Assembly: GCA_016234595.1 (NCBI GenBank)
Contig: JACRBG010000001.1
Coordinates: forward strand, 136,810 to 200,809
Length of the DNA stretch: 64,000 nucleotides
Source: Chloroflexota bacterium
GTDB lineage: Bacteria > Chloroflexota > Anaerolineae > Aggregatilineales > J027
Direction: 5' to 3'
The notes below the pieces were generated by a model. It made no database searches. It was not told where the DNA came from and saw only the letters and a program-made list of their open reading frames with translations. The stretch's first letter is position 1. Each line of letters begins with the position of its first letter. The translations under genes were made by a program, and so were the position numbers. This document shows positions 55,881-64,000 of this stretch, one piece after another.

Positions 55881-56678
55881 TCAGGCGGAAATTGGGGTAA
55901 TTTCGGGTAAGCCAAGCCGCTCAGGATGAGTATAGACCCGCATTCCACCACGCCGCACATACCCCACGACGCATATGCCCCATGCCGTCGCCAGTTGCAC
56001 GCTGATACTGGTTGGAGCGGTACGACTGGCGACCAATGGAACTCCCATACGGCGGGCTTTGCCTAACATCTCAGAGCTAATGCGCCCACTGGTTAGCAAC
56101 AGGCAATCACGGGTATCCATGCCACCCTGCAATGCCTTACCCGCGATTTTATCAATCGTGTTGTGGCGTCCCACATCCTCAGCACTGACCAGCATCGCGC
56201 CTTCAGTTGCCAAAATCGAGGTATGCACGCCGCGCACCGCATTATAGAGTTGGGCCGCCCCTTGCAAATCCCCCATGCGCTGCAAAATCATTTCGGGGGT
56301 GATGGCAAAATTAGTTTCCAATGGGGGGTGGATGGCCGTCAAATCCTGCAAACTGATACCCCCACCACAGCCAGAGGTTAAAATCATACGGCGTGGAGGG
56401 TTAAATTCAGCCCGATTGAGAAATATATCGACGGCGGTACGCGGGACATTCGCCTGTAGTAGTCGGATTTCCGCCAGTGATTCGATGACCCCTTCGTTAT
56501 AGAGAAAGCCGAGCGCTAGTGCTTCTTGGTCAAGTGGACTGCATATAACCGTCGCCAATTCCTGCCCATTGACGAAGATGCTAACCAGCGATTCTTCAAT
56601 CACCCCGCCTTCGGTCAATTCGGTTTTTTCGAGGTCAATGGCCCAATAGGTATAGGGGACTGCACCGGTTTGCTGCAT
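55881..56678 (-). CDS. fdhD: Formate dehydrogenase accessory sulfurtransferase
   Basis: It carries sulfur to the molybdenum cofactor of formate dehydrogenase. I chose the ATG at 56678 (265 residues), one base after the preceding stop. Landmarks are '[18 protein letters not shown]', '[14 protein letters not shown]', '[29 protein letters not shown]', '[37 protein letters not shown]'. In E. coli FdhD the loop holds two cysteines (CxxC); here it is GCGGG with one Cys, a form I believe occurs in other FdhD proteins. It is flanked by formate dehydrogenase and moeA genes. Confidence 0.95.
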   Translation of the reverse strand: MQQTGAVPYTYWAIDLEKTELTEGGVIEESLVSIFVNGQELATVICSPLDQEALALGFLYNEGVIESLAEIRLLQANVPRTAVDIFLNRAEFNPPRRMILTSGCGGGISLQDLTAIHPPLETNFAITPEMILQRMGDLQGAAQLYNAVRGVHTSILATEGAMLVSAEDVGRHNTIDKIAGKALQGGMDTRDCLLLTSGRISSEMLGKARRMGVPLVASRTAPTSISVQLATAWGICVVGYVRRGGMRVYTHPERLGLPEITPISA

Positions 56679-56679
56679 A

Positions 56680-57390
56680 CTACCCCTCCTCAGTTTCCTC
56701 ACGACGGCGGCGCGGACGGCGGGTGCTTTGGCGAATTTCATCAGGCGTCATGCCCTGTTCCATGCCCCATTGGATTTTTGGCTTGAGTGCCCCCGTCGGA
56801 CATACACCAACACACTGCCCACAAAATACACACGGTGATTCGGGCATCGGGATGTCAAAAGCGGTGGCAATATGCGTATCAAATCCGCGTCCCCCAAAAG
56901 TCAAGGCAAAAGTATATTGGGCATCTTCGGCACAGACCTGTACACAACGCCAACATAATACACATTGGCTGTAATCGCGCATATAAAACGGATTATCATC
57001 CAAGAGAGCATGTTCGCGGCGTTCGGCATCAGGAAAACGGGTGGGGTCAGCGTTGTAATCGGTCATCAGGGTTTGAATCGCTGGGGCTTGATGTAAATCC
57101 ACCGCTGAATTGAGCATTTCTAAGATAGTGCGACGGCTGCGTTCAACCCGTTCATTGCGTGTTTCGACCTTGCCACCATTGGCACAGGCCGTGACACAGG
57201 CCGCTTGCAACAATCGCCCATTATTGACATCCACCACGCACACCCGACACAACCCGTTGGAGGTGGTGGCATCATGATAACAAATCACGGGGACTTCAAT
57301 ATCCAACTGTGCCGCCGCTTCGAGCAAGGTAGTTCCAGCAGGCACAGTGATTTCTTGACCATCAATCGTCAGGGTAACGCGATCGCTCAT
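56680..57390 (-). CDS. HoxU/NuoG-N-like iron-sulfur subunit of formate dehydrogenase
   Basis: This 236-residue electron-transfer subunit connects the catalytic subunit to the NAD-reducing module. I chose the ATG at 57390, overlapping the previous stop in ATGA. An N-terminal [2Fe-2S] domain has cysteines at 37, 48, 51 and 65. Two [4Fe-4S] sites are C143-x2-C146-x2-C149-x3-C153 and C187-x2-C190-x2-C193-x3-C197. The His-Cys3 cluster motif that usually lies between them is missing: residues 98-113 contain no cysteine. The C-terminus is a basic/acidic tail. FdsA of other formate dehydrogenases carries this module in the same chain; here it is separate. Confidence 0.9.
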   Translation of the reverse strand: MSDRVTLTIDGQEITVPAGTTLLEAAAQLDIEVPVICYHDATTSNGLCRVCVVDVNNGRLLQAACVTACANGGKVETRNERVERSRRTILEMLNSAVDLHQAPAIQTLMTDYNADPTRFPDAERREHALLDDNPFYMRDYSQCVLCWRCVQVCAEDAQYTFALTFGGRGFDTHIATAFDIPMPESPCVFCGQCVGVCPTGALKPKIQWGMEQGMTPDEIRQSTRRPRRRREETEEG

Positions 57391-59093
57391 ACAGGTTGCC
57401 CTTTCACAGTCAACAAATCCGGCCATTTTTCGAGGGCACTTAAAACAGCCGAAGCCGCCGTCTGCCCCAAGCCGCATAAGGACGCCTCAGTCATCGTCAG
57501 GCCAATATCACGCAACCGTTCCCGATCACCCATCAATGGTGCGTCAGCCCGTTCCAATATTTCCATTTGGCGCTGCGTACCCAATTGACAGGGGAAACAT
57601 TTGCCACAACTTTCGTGCTTAAAAAAGCGCCCCAGCCGTCGCAAGATATCACCGATGTTGGCAGTCTCATTAAACACCATAATCGCCCCCGACCCAAAGG
57701 TGCTGCGAATAGCCCGTAAGTCCTCAAAGGTCAGCGGCACATCGAGTTGATCTGGCGTTAAAAACGTGCCTGCCGCCCCACCCATCAGAACAGTTTGCAA
57801 ATTGCCCATGACCCCACCACAAAAAGCTTCCAATAATTGGCGCAAGGACATGCCGGGGCTGATTTCGTAGACACCGGGGCGATGGACATGCCCACTAATG
57901 GAGACCAATTTGGTGCCTGTGCTTTTTTCCGTGCCCCATTGTTTAAACCATTCCCCGCCATGTTCAACAATGCCGGGAATGGTGCTGAGCGTTTCCACAT
58001 TATTGACAACAGTGGGTTTTTGGAATAGGCCGTGGGTGGTTGGATAGGGCGGCTTGATACGCGGAAACCCACGATTGCCTTCAATCGCCTCGAACAGCGC
58101 CGTTTCTTCACCACACATATAAGCCCCTGCGCCCCGCCGAATTTCAATCTCTAGCGAGAAATCGCTGCCAAAAATATTCGCCCCAAGTAAACCCATCTGG
58201 GTAGCCTCATCAATGGCTAGTTGCAGCCGCTGGGTGGCTTTGGGATATTCACCCCGAATAAAAATATAGGCTTTGGTCGCGCCGATGGCGTAGGCACACA
58301 ACGCCACGCCTTCCAGAATAAGGTGGGGACGACCTTCCATCAATACGCGGTCTTTAAATGTGCCCACTTCACTTTCATCAGCATTGCATACCACATATTT
58401 GGGTTGACCCATAGCTTGGCGCGTCATTTTCCATTTGGTCGCCGTCGGGAAGGCAGCCCCACCCCGTCCAATTAAGGCCGTCTTTTCGACCTCCCCAATC
58501 ACCCCCTCTGGCCCTAGTGTCGTGATGGCATAGTGTAGGGCACGATAACTGCCATACTCCGCCAACGACTCGACATGCTTGCCATCTACGCCCTTCAATA
58601 GAATTTCGCCACTGACATTACTTTGATACGAGGCAAGCCCGGAAAGTGTTGACACATCCGTTTCTGGAATTACAGGGGCCACTGCCAATTCCCTATGTCC
58701 GTGCTGGCTAATCAAGGCAGCGGGAGCATGGTCACACAAGCCCAAACACGTCGTAGGGCTAACCGCATATTTTCCATCAGGGGTGGTTTCATCATGACGG
58801 ATATGAAGCTGATGGCACAGACCATCAACGACCTCGCCCGCACCGGCCATACCGCATATCGGGTCGGTACAAACTCGAATAACTGTTTCGGCGGTGGGGT
58901 TGGCGGAAAAAAGGCTGTAAAAGGTAATGACACCATAAATATCCGCTTCTGGCACACGCAGGGTATGGGATATTTGATGTACAGCATCTGGCCCGATGTG
59001 ACCAAACGCGGTTTGTATGTCCCACAAAAGAGGCAGCAACGCATCGCGCCGCCGATCTTGATAGGGAGCTAAAATCTCAGCGAGGGATTCCAT
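57387..59093 (-). CDS. NuoE-NuoF fusion, NAD-reducing subunit of formate dehydrogenase
   Basis: A 568-residue fusion. The first ~150 residues are a NuoE-like [2Fe-2S] domain with '[11 protein letters not shown]' and '[11 protein letters not shown]' supplying the four cysteines. The rest is NuoF-like: the FMN/NAD site '[14 protein letters not shown]', '[13 protein letters not shown]', '[21 protein letters not shown]', and a C-terminal [4Fe-4S] motif '[11 protein letters not shown]' plus a later Cys. In complex I and NAD-linked hydrogenases and formate dehydrogenases this unit passes electrons to NAD. Fusion of the two chains is known in some FdsB-like proteins. It lies between mobA and the ferredoxin-like subunit. 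Confidence 0.94.
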   Translation of the reverse strand: MESLAEILAPYQDRRRDALLPLLWDIQTAFGHIGPDAVHQISHTLRVPEADIYGVITFYSLFSANPTAETVIRVCTDPICGMAGAGEVVDGLCHQLHIRHDETTPDGKYAVSPTTCLGLCDHAPAALISQHGHRELAVAPVIPETDVSTLSGLASYQSNVSGEILLKGVDGKHVESLAEYGSYRALHYAITTLGPEGVIGEVEKTALIGRGGAAFPTATKWKMTRQAMGQPKYVVCNADESEVGTFKDRVLMEGRPHLILEGVALCAYAIGATKAYIFIRGEYPKATQRLQLAIDEATQMGLLGANIFGSDFSLEIEIRRGAGAYMCGEETALFEAIEGNRGFPRIKPPYPTTHGLFQKPTVVNNVETLSTIPGIVEHGGEWFKQWGTEKSTGTKLVSISGHVHRPGVYEISPGMSLRQLLEAFCGGVMGNLQTVLMGGAAGTFLTPDQLDVPLTFEDLRAIRSTFGSGAIMVFNETANIGDILRRLGRFFKHESCGKCFPCQLGTQRQMEILERADAPLMGDRERLRDIGLTMTEASLCGLGQTAASAVLSALEKWPDLLTVKGQPV

Positions 59094-59118
59094 TCCATTA
59101 TCCTATGTAAATAAAAAA

Positions 59119-59712
59119 TTATTCACCTGCCAATCGTCGCGCTTCCTCTAGCTCGTGCGGCGTATTGACATTAAAAAACGATAGTCCTTTGGCATCGAAG
59201 GGTTGATATTCCGCCTCGTCCAAATAACGCACCCGCACATCGCCATAAAACCCCATTACCTTGAGTTGGTCGGCATCCAAAAGTTTACGTATAGGAGCAA
59301 GGCAGGTTTGCTTATAAATCGCGTGCAACCCCTCTGGGTAATTGTCCACACGCGGCACAATGACATCATACGACCCGTCGCACAAACCAATCATATATTT
59401 CAGCAGGGCCGGGTTCGCAAAAGGCATATCACACGCAATCACCAGTGTATAATCAGATTGGCTGTGGGTAATCGCCGTGTAGATGCCACCCAACGAGCCT
59501 TTTTCTGGCAGAACATCGGGGAACATCGGCAACCCCAAAGCAACATAATCATCGGGGCGATTGGTAATCAAAATACGTTCATCTTCGCCCAAATCAGCTA
59601 GCCGGTCTAAGAGATGTTCAATCAATGGTTTGCCAAGGAGAGTGACAAATGATTTATCTGTGCCCATGCGCGAGCTTTTGCCACCCGCCATAATCGCTAG
59701 GGTCAGGCTCAT
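59119..59712 (-). CDS. mobA: Molybdenum cofactor guanylyltransferase
   Basis: It attaches GMP to molybdopterin to form the bis-MGD cofactor required by formate dehydrogenase. The 197-residue protein has the nucleotidyltransferase start 'LAIMAGGKSSRMGTDKSFV' at 5-23, a metal-binding Asp in 'LVIACDMPFANPALL', and 'VPRVDNYPEGLHAIYKQ'. It lies 12 bases after fdhA and 25 before the nuoEF fusion, so the cofactor step is encoded in the operon of its user. Confidence 0.95.
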   Translation of the reverse strand: MSLTLAIMAGGKSSRMGTDKSFVTLLGKPLIEHLLDRLADLGEDERILITNRPDDYVALGLPMFPDVLPEKGSLGGIYTAITHSQSDYTLVIACDMPFANPALLKYMIGLCDGSYDVIVPRVDNYPEGLHAIYKQTCLAPIRKLLDADQLKVMGFYGDVRVRYLDEAEYQPFDAKGLSFFNVNTPHELEEARRLAGE

Positions 59713-59724
59713 AACAGGCCTCTT

Positions 59725-61899
59725 TTAATGCACATAGGTGGTGGGGTCTTTGATCGTGCCCCGCTCATCGAATGCGATCTCTGCTCCCTCGCGTATTGGT
59801 GTATCTGCTTTACGCAGTCGCACCGCTGCCATCTTAAAATCCGGAATTTTGGCGCGGGGGTCAATCTTATCGAGGGTCAGCAAATTGGCTGCCGCCTCAA
59901 CAAAATGAAAGGGCAAGAAAACCGTGCCAACGGGGGAACGACCTGTCACCATCACGCGACAAACCACGCTTCCTCGCCGTGAAGTGACCTCAACCCAATC
60001 ACCTGATACCAACTCGAGGGTATGGGCATCATCAGGGTGCATTTCCAATATCGGCTCAGGGAAAATCTCATTGAGTTTGGAGGGGCGGGTCATCGTGCCA
60101 CCATGCCAATGAAACAGTACACGACCTGTGGTCAGGTGATACGGATACTCAGTGTCCGGCAATTCGCTATCAGTGCCATATTCCAGTGACCAAAATTTAC
60201 CCCTGCCGCGCGGAAAATTATCCTCAAATAGATAAGGCGTGCCGGGGTGATCTAAAGCTGGACAGGGCCAATGCACCCCGCCTTCACGTTCTAACCGTTC
60301 ATAGGTGATGCCATAAAAATCAGGCGTCAGGAAGCGCATTTCTTCCCATATGGCCTCCGTGTCGGGGTAAGCAAAGCCTGCGCTGTGTTCAACACCCAAC
60401 AAATTTTCCATACGGGTAGCGATTTCGCAGATGATTTGCCAATCAGGACGCGACTCACCAACGGAGGGCAAGGCTTGTCGAACCCGCTGCACCCGACGGT
60501 CGCTATTGGTAAAAGTGCCATCTTTTTCGGCAAAGCTGGCGGAGGGCAAAATCACATCAGCCAATTCGCTCGTTTCATTCATGAAAATATCAATGCACAC
60601 TGTAAAATCGAGATGTTCCATCGCATGGCGAGCATGGGCTAAATTAGGCTCGCTCATCAGCGGATTTTCCCCCATAACCACCATCGCGCGGATCTTACCA
60701 AGAAGTGCTCCATCCACCATTTCCGTTACCGTTAGACCGGGATCAGGTGAAAGAGCGGTGTGCCATGCGGTTTCAAATTTATGCAGGATGGCTGGATCGG
60801 TAATTTTTTGATAAGCGGTAAAGACATTCGGCAGGCCACCGCTGTCGGAACAGCCCTGTACATTATTTTGACCTCGCAGTGGATTGAGGCCTGTACCCGG
60901 TTTGCCGATATGTCCGGTCAACAAAGCCAGATTGGTTAGGGCAAGGGCGTTATCTGTGCCGTGTGTGCTTTGGCTAATGCCCATCCCCCAATAAAACGCG
61001 GCCCGTTCGGCTTGGGCATACATCCGTGCCGCTTGGCGAATTTGCACAGCAGGAACCCCACTGATTCCTTCAGCCCATTCGGGTGTAAATTTTTCTAGCG
61101 ATTCAATATACTCATTAAAATCTTCAGTGCGGCGACCAATAAATTCTTCGTTATAGAGCTTTTCAGCCACTATCACATGCGCCATCGCTTGAAAAATCGC
61201 CACATCCGTCCCCGGTTTTTGCCGCAACCACAGGGTTGCAAAGTCAGTCAATTCGATTTGGCGCGGGTCAATCACAATCAATTTCGCGCCATTTTGTCGG
61301 ACGGCCCGTTTCAAAAATAGGCTAATTACCGGATGCGTTTCGGTCGTGTTGCTGCCTGTGACGATGAAAGTGTCGAGATGCTCCATTTCGGCAATGCTGT
61401 TGCTCATGGCGCTCGACCCAATGGCTAATTGCAATCCAGTTACACTGCCAGCATGGCACAACCGTGCGCAGTGATCTACATTGTTGGTTTTGAGGACAGC
61501 CCGTACCCATTTTTGGAAAACATAATTATCCTCATTGGTAGCTTTGGCGCAGGCGTAGGTCGCAAAACTATCCCCACCACTTTCACGGATAATTTGGGTA
61601 AGTTTTTCAGCCACAAGATTAAGGGCTTCATCCCAAGTGGCCTCGCGAAATTCGCCGGGGCCACCATTACGGATGAGGGGTGTTTTAAGGCGGCGCGGAT
61701 GGGTCGTAAAATCCAACCCAAAGCGACCTTTAACACACAGATTGCCATAATTGGGAGCCGAATCAAACGGGGCACTGACGCGGTAAATCACATCATCTTT
61801 GATATGCAAATTCATCTGACAGCCCACACCACAGTAGGGACAGGTCGTGCGGACGGTGTGGTCTGGGGAGAGCATGGGGGCTACGACCATCGACACCAC
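59725..61899 (-). CDS. Formate dehydrogenase catalytic subunit (molybdopterin oxidoreductase)
   Basis: It oxidises formate to carbon dioxide. The 724-residue protein has an N-terminal [4Fe-4S] site (Cys20, 23, 27 and 55) and the active-site segment 'NVDHCARLCHAGSVTGL'; Cys148 is the metal ligand where other enzymes carry selenocysteine, and His149 follows. Bis-MGD-binding landmarks include 'VTGSNTTETHPVISLFLKRAV' and 'RGQNNVQGCSDSGG', and 'SELADVILPSASFAEKDGTFTN' is also conserved. There is no Tat signal, so it is cytoplasmic. It lacks the N-terminal ferredoxin domain of FdsA, which here is a separate gene. It is first in the operon; no convincing promoter was found in the 143 bases upstream. 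Confidence 0.95.
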   Translation of the reverse strand: MVSMVVAPMLSPDHTVRTTCPYCGVGCQMNLHIKDDVIYRVSAPFDSAPNYGNLCVKGRFGLDFTTHPRRLKTPLIRNGGPGEFREATWDEALNLVAEKLTQIIRESGGDSFATYACAKATNEDNYVFQKWVRAVLKTNNVDHCARLCHAGSVTGLQLAIGSSAMSNSIAEMEHLDTFIVTGSNTTETHPVISLFLKRAVRQNGAKLIVIDPRQIELTDFATLWLRQKPGTDVAIFQAMAHVIVAEKLYNEEFIGRRTEDFNEYIESLEKFTPEWAEGISGVPAVQIRQAARMYAQAERAAFYWGMGISQSTHGTDNALALTNLALLTGHIGKPGTGLNPLRGQNNVQGCSDSGGLPNVFTAYQKITDPAILHKFETAWHTALSPDPGLTVTEMVDGALLGKIRAMVVMGENPLMSEPNLAHARHAMEHLDFTVCIDIFMNETSELADVILPSASFAEKDGTFTNSDRRVQRVRQALPSVGESRPDWQIICEIATRMENLLGVEHSAGFAYPDTEAIWEEMRFLTPDFYGITYERLEREGGVHWPCPALDHPGTPYLFEDNFPRGRGKFWSLEYGTDSELPDTEYPYHLTTGRVLFHWHGGTMTRPSKLNEIFPEPILEMHPDDAHTLELVSGDWVEVTSRRGSVVCRVMVTGRSPVGTVFLPFHFVEAAANLLTLDKIDPRAKIPDFKMAAVRLRKADTPIREGAEIAFDERGTIKDPTTYVH

Positions 61900-61993
61900 T
61901 CCAATAAATTGTAAGCGTAGTGAAGCACAATATTTAAAAAATTAGTTGATTTAAATTATACTCCAAACTTTGTTATTCGTTGGAAATAAAATG

Positions 61994-62022
61994 GACGAGG
62001 TGATACGGCTAATTACCTCGCC
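61994..62022 (-). terminator. Hairpin between aceB and formate dehydrogenase genes
   Basis: On the minus strand GGCGAGGT pairs with ACCTCGTC (eight pairs, one G-U), followed by CATTTTATTTCC. It begins about 20 bases after the aceB stop. The U tract is interrupted; it is a likely but modest terminator. Confidence 0.55.
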
Positions 62023-62042
62023 CATTGCTCGGACAGGGGGAT

Positions 62043-63635
62043 TTAAATATAGTTGTAGGCGATAACTGTCAAAAATTCGGGATATTCATCTTGGGTAACT
62101 AACTGGTCGAGGATTTTTTCGGCATCGGCATAGTGCCCATTCGCAAAGACAGGCTCACCCACCGCTTCCTTAATTTTGGCAAGCTCCTCTTGGATAATCT
62201 GGCGTACCATCACCACATCCACTTTGTGACCATCATTTAATTTGCCATTAGGATGATGTACCCATTGCCAAAGCTGCGAACGCGAAATCTCGGCGGTTGC
62301 TGCGTCCTCCATCAAGTTAAAAATGGCTACCGCGCCATTGCCACGCAACCACGCTTCGATATATTGCAGGGCCACACTTACATTATTTCGCACGCCGGCC
62401 TCGGTGATCTGACCATCGGGGATTTTGAAGTTAATCAAATCGCTTGGCTTCACAGCCACTTCGGGCAGGCGCTCTTTTTGATTAGCGCGGCCTTTCAACC
62501 CCTCCTCAAAAATGGGACGAGCCACAGGCACGAGATCAGGATGAGCTACCCATGTCCCATCAAAGCCATCATTGACCTCGCGCAATTTATCCTCTCGCAC
62601 TTTAGTCAGAGCCATCTCATTGACCGCTGCGTCGCGCCGACTGGGGATAAAAGCTGCCATACCTCCCATTGCATGAGCACCCCGCCGATGACAGGTCTGC
62701 ACCAACAATTGGGTATAGGCCCGCATAAACGGCACAGTCATCGTCACTTGGGCGCGGTCGGGTAGCAGAAAATCGGGCTGGCTGCGAAATTTCTTGATAC
62801 AGCTAAAAATATAATCCCAGCGCCCCGCATTAATTCCGGCAATGTGGTCACGCAGTTCATAGAGAACTTCTTCGATTTCAAACGACAGCAAAATATGTTC
62901 AAGCAGGACGGTGGCTTTGATTGTGCCAATCGGCAAACCGAGCTCCTGCTGGGCCATGATAAAAACATCGTTCCATAATCGTGCCTCAAGATGACTTTCC
63001 ATTTTGGGCAGATAAAAATATGGGCCAGTGCCTTTTGCCATAAGCCGGCGGGCATTATGAAAAAAGTATAGACCAAAGTCGAACAGTGATCCCGATATCG
63101 GTTCACCGTCTACCAACACATGCTTTTCGTCCAAATGCCAACCACGCGGGCGCACCATCAAAAGTGCTGTCTGCTCGTTTAGCCGATAGTCTTTGCCATC
63201 AGGGCTGGTAAAGGTGATAACGCCGTCAATCGCGTCACGCAGATTAATTTGACCCTCAATCACGTTTGCCCAAGCCGGGGTATTGGCATCTTCAAGATCA
63301 GCCATAAATACGTCCGCTCCCGAATTGAGGGCATTAATCATCATCTTACGTTCGGTCGGGCCAGTAATTTCAACCCAACGACGTTGAAGGTCATCGGGAA
63401 TGGGGGCCACTTGCCATGAGCTGGTACGGATAGGCTCAGTGTCGGGCAGAAAGGTGGGGAACTTGCCATCATGAAGCCGTTGCTGAACTTCTTTACGCCT
63501 CTGTAAGAGTTCATGACGACGGCCTCCAAAAGTTCGTTGCAATTTGGCAACAAACGCCAGCGCTTCGGGTGTCAAAATTTCATGGTAGGTAGGGGTAACT
63601 TGACCTGTGACCTGAATGTCGGCAATATATTGCAT
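62043..63635 (-). CDS. aceB: Malate synthase A
   Basis: It condenses glyoxylate with acetyl-CoA to malate, the second glyoxylate-shunt step. I chose the ATG at 63635 (530 residues; AAAGGA nine bases upstream); a TTG seven codons earlier is less likely. The family motifs are '[22 protein letters not shown]' near 103-124, '[20 protein letters not shown]', '[16 protein letters not shown]', and '[15 protein letters not shown]' toward the C-terminus. Length and motif order identify isoform A rather than the longer GlcB. No glyoxylate regulator gene is adjacent. Confidence 0.96.
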   Translation of the reverse strand: MQYIADIQVTGQVTPTYHEILTPEALAFVAKLQRTFGGRRHELLQRRKEVQQRLHDGKFPTFLPDTEPIRTSSWQVAPIPDDLQRRWVEITGPTERKMMINALNSGADVFMADLEDANTPAWANVIEGQINLRDAIDGVITFTSPDGKDYRLNEQTALLMVRPRGWHLDEKHVLVDGEPISGSLFDFGLYFFHNARRLMAKGTGPYFYLPKMESHLEARLWNDVFIMAQQELGLPIGTIKATVLLEHILLSFEIEEVLYELRDHIAGINAGRWDYIFSCIKKFRSQPDFLLPDRAQVTMTVPFMRAYTQLLVQTCHRRGAHAMGGMAAFIPSRRDAAVNEMALTKVREDKLREVNDGFDGTWVAHPDLVPVARPIFEEGLKGRANQKERLPEVAVKPSDLINFKIPDGQITEAGVRNNVSVALQYIEAWLRGNGAVAIFNLMEDAATAEISRSQLWQWVHHPNGKLNDGHKVDVVMVRQIIQEELAKIKEAVGEPVFANGHYADAEKILDQLVTQDEYPEFLTVIAYNYI

Positions 63636-64000
63636 CCTCAATTGTCCTTTCTGCAAATCGTGAAATCTTTTGCAATTGTACCTGTCCCGCCCAAAATTCC
63701 CGCTACAAATATCGGTAGGGGGTAACTACTCAGACATATAGGGCTAACTATAACCACGAAATTGCTACTCATTCCGACTAAAAAAACAGCCTCTTTACGT
63801 TTTTAGTCTATTAGACGTTGATAGCAGGTTAGAAAACTGCACGAAATTTACGATCTTCATGGAAATTTCATGTGATTTTCGAGGATTGAAAGGTAAATGC
63901 AATGTACAATTTCATATAATTATTAGTGGCACTATTTTTTTCATCCTTATTTGTTTAATTAGAATTCTAAACCTCTATATGCTAAACAGAGGTTAAATTA
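63636..64000. other. AT-rich intergenic stretch upstream of aceB, with inverted repeats
   Basis: No gene is evident in the last 365 bases, and the 5' side of the next gene lies beyond the window. Three inverted repeats stand out: GACTAAAAA (63776-63784) with TTTTTAGTC (63800-63808); the 12-base palindrome TTAGAATTCTAA (63959-63970); and AACCTCT (63970-63976) with AGAGGTT (63988-63994). None has a good U tail on either strand. A TACAAT on the minus strand upstream of aceB could be its -10 box, without a good -35. Confidence 0.5.

Noticed and set aside
59725-61899. Possible selenocysteine in the formate dehydrogenase
   Set aside because: The active-site codon encodes Cys (residue 148); there is no in-frame TGA.
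1-64000. CRISPR arrays, tRNA or rRNA genes, insertion sequences
   Set aside because: No repeated spacer pattern, cloverleaf, rRNA-like or transposase-like sequence was seen in the gaps between genes.

Overview
The window looks like a chromosomal segment of a free-living, metabolically versatile bacterium with roughly even base composition. I infer the phylum Chloroflexota. The grounds are a LysW (amino-carrier-protein) lysine pathway outside a Thermus-like high-GC background, exported CARDB/TIG proteins with a MacB-type ABC transporter and a Yip1-like membrane protein, DUF4388 plus small-GTPase pairs, and a mix of glyoxylate-shunt and formate dehydrogenase genes. This is family knowledge plus inference; no database comparison was possible. 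I saw no rRNA, tRNA, CRISPR array, insertion sequence or phage genes.

Layout. 1-6184: a very long superfamily 1 helicase (5' end outside the window) overlapping a winged-helix/PLD-like partner of unknown role. 6198-9505: an ArsR-type regulator, a degenerate receiver protein, and metK under a clear SAM-I riboswitch with its own terminator and promoter. 9581-22615: envelope genes, namely a Yip1-like protein, ABC ATPase, exported TIG/CARDB protein, FtsX/MacB permease, HEAT-repeat protein and a 1970-residue alpha-2-macroglobulin with an intact CIEQ thioester. 22699-31571: a methyltransferase with an unusual fused N-terminal domain; a minus-strand group (upp, WecA/MraY-like transferase, DUF5996, NUDIX); and, divergent from it, DUF4388 protein, small GTPase, alpha/beta hydrolase, AlaX editing protein, GNAT and pcm. 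31647-35417: isocitrate lyase, then a regulatory block of histidine kinase, NarL-type regulator, ECF sigma factor and zinc anti-sigma factor. 35424-43268: kdpFABCDE on the minus strand, including a 29-residue kdpF. 43379-52726: a ten-gene overlapping operon for lysine through alpha-aminoadipate (lysW, lysX, lysY, lysZ, lysJ, homocitrate synthase, homoaconitase large and small subunits, homoisocitrate dehydrogenase, lysK). 52723-61899: an NAD-linked formate dehydrogenase with its molybdenum cofactor and maturation genes (fdhA, mobA, a nuoE-nuoF fusion, a HoxU-like ferredoxin subunit, fdhD and two moeA genes, one fused to a periplasmic-binding-protein-like domain). 62043-63635: malate synthase, which completes the glyoxylate shunt with aceA.

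The most interesting finding is the leader of the lysine operon (43379-43798). It holds a near-consensus promoter followed by two tandem small open reading frames. Both have four AAA lysine codons in the same KKxKK arrangement at residues 9-13, and each is followed by mutually exclusive RNA pairings and a U-tailed terminator. The first module has the segment 1:2, 2:3, 3:4 geometry of a trp-type attenuator. This looks like tandem ribosome-mediated lysine attenuation of a LysW pathway, and I do not know a published precedent for it.
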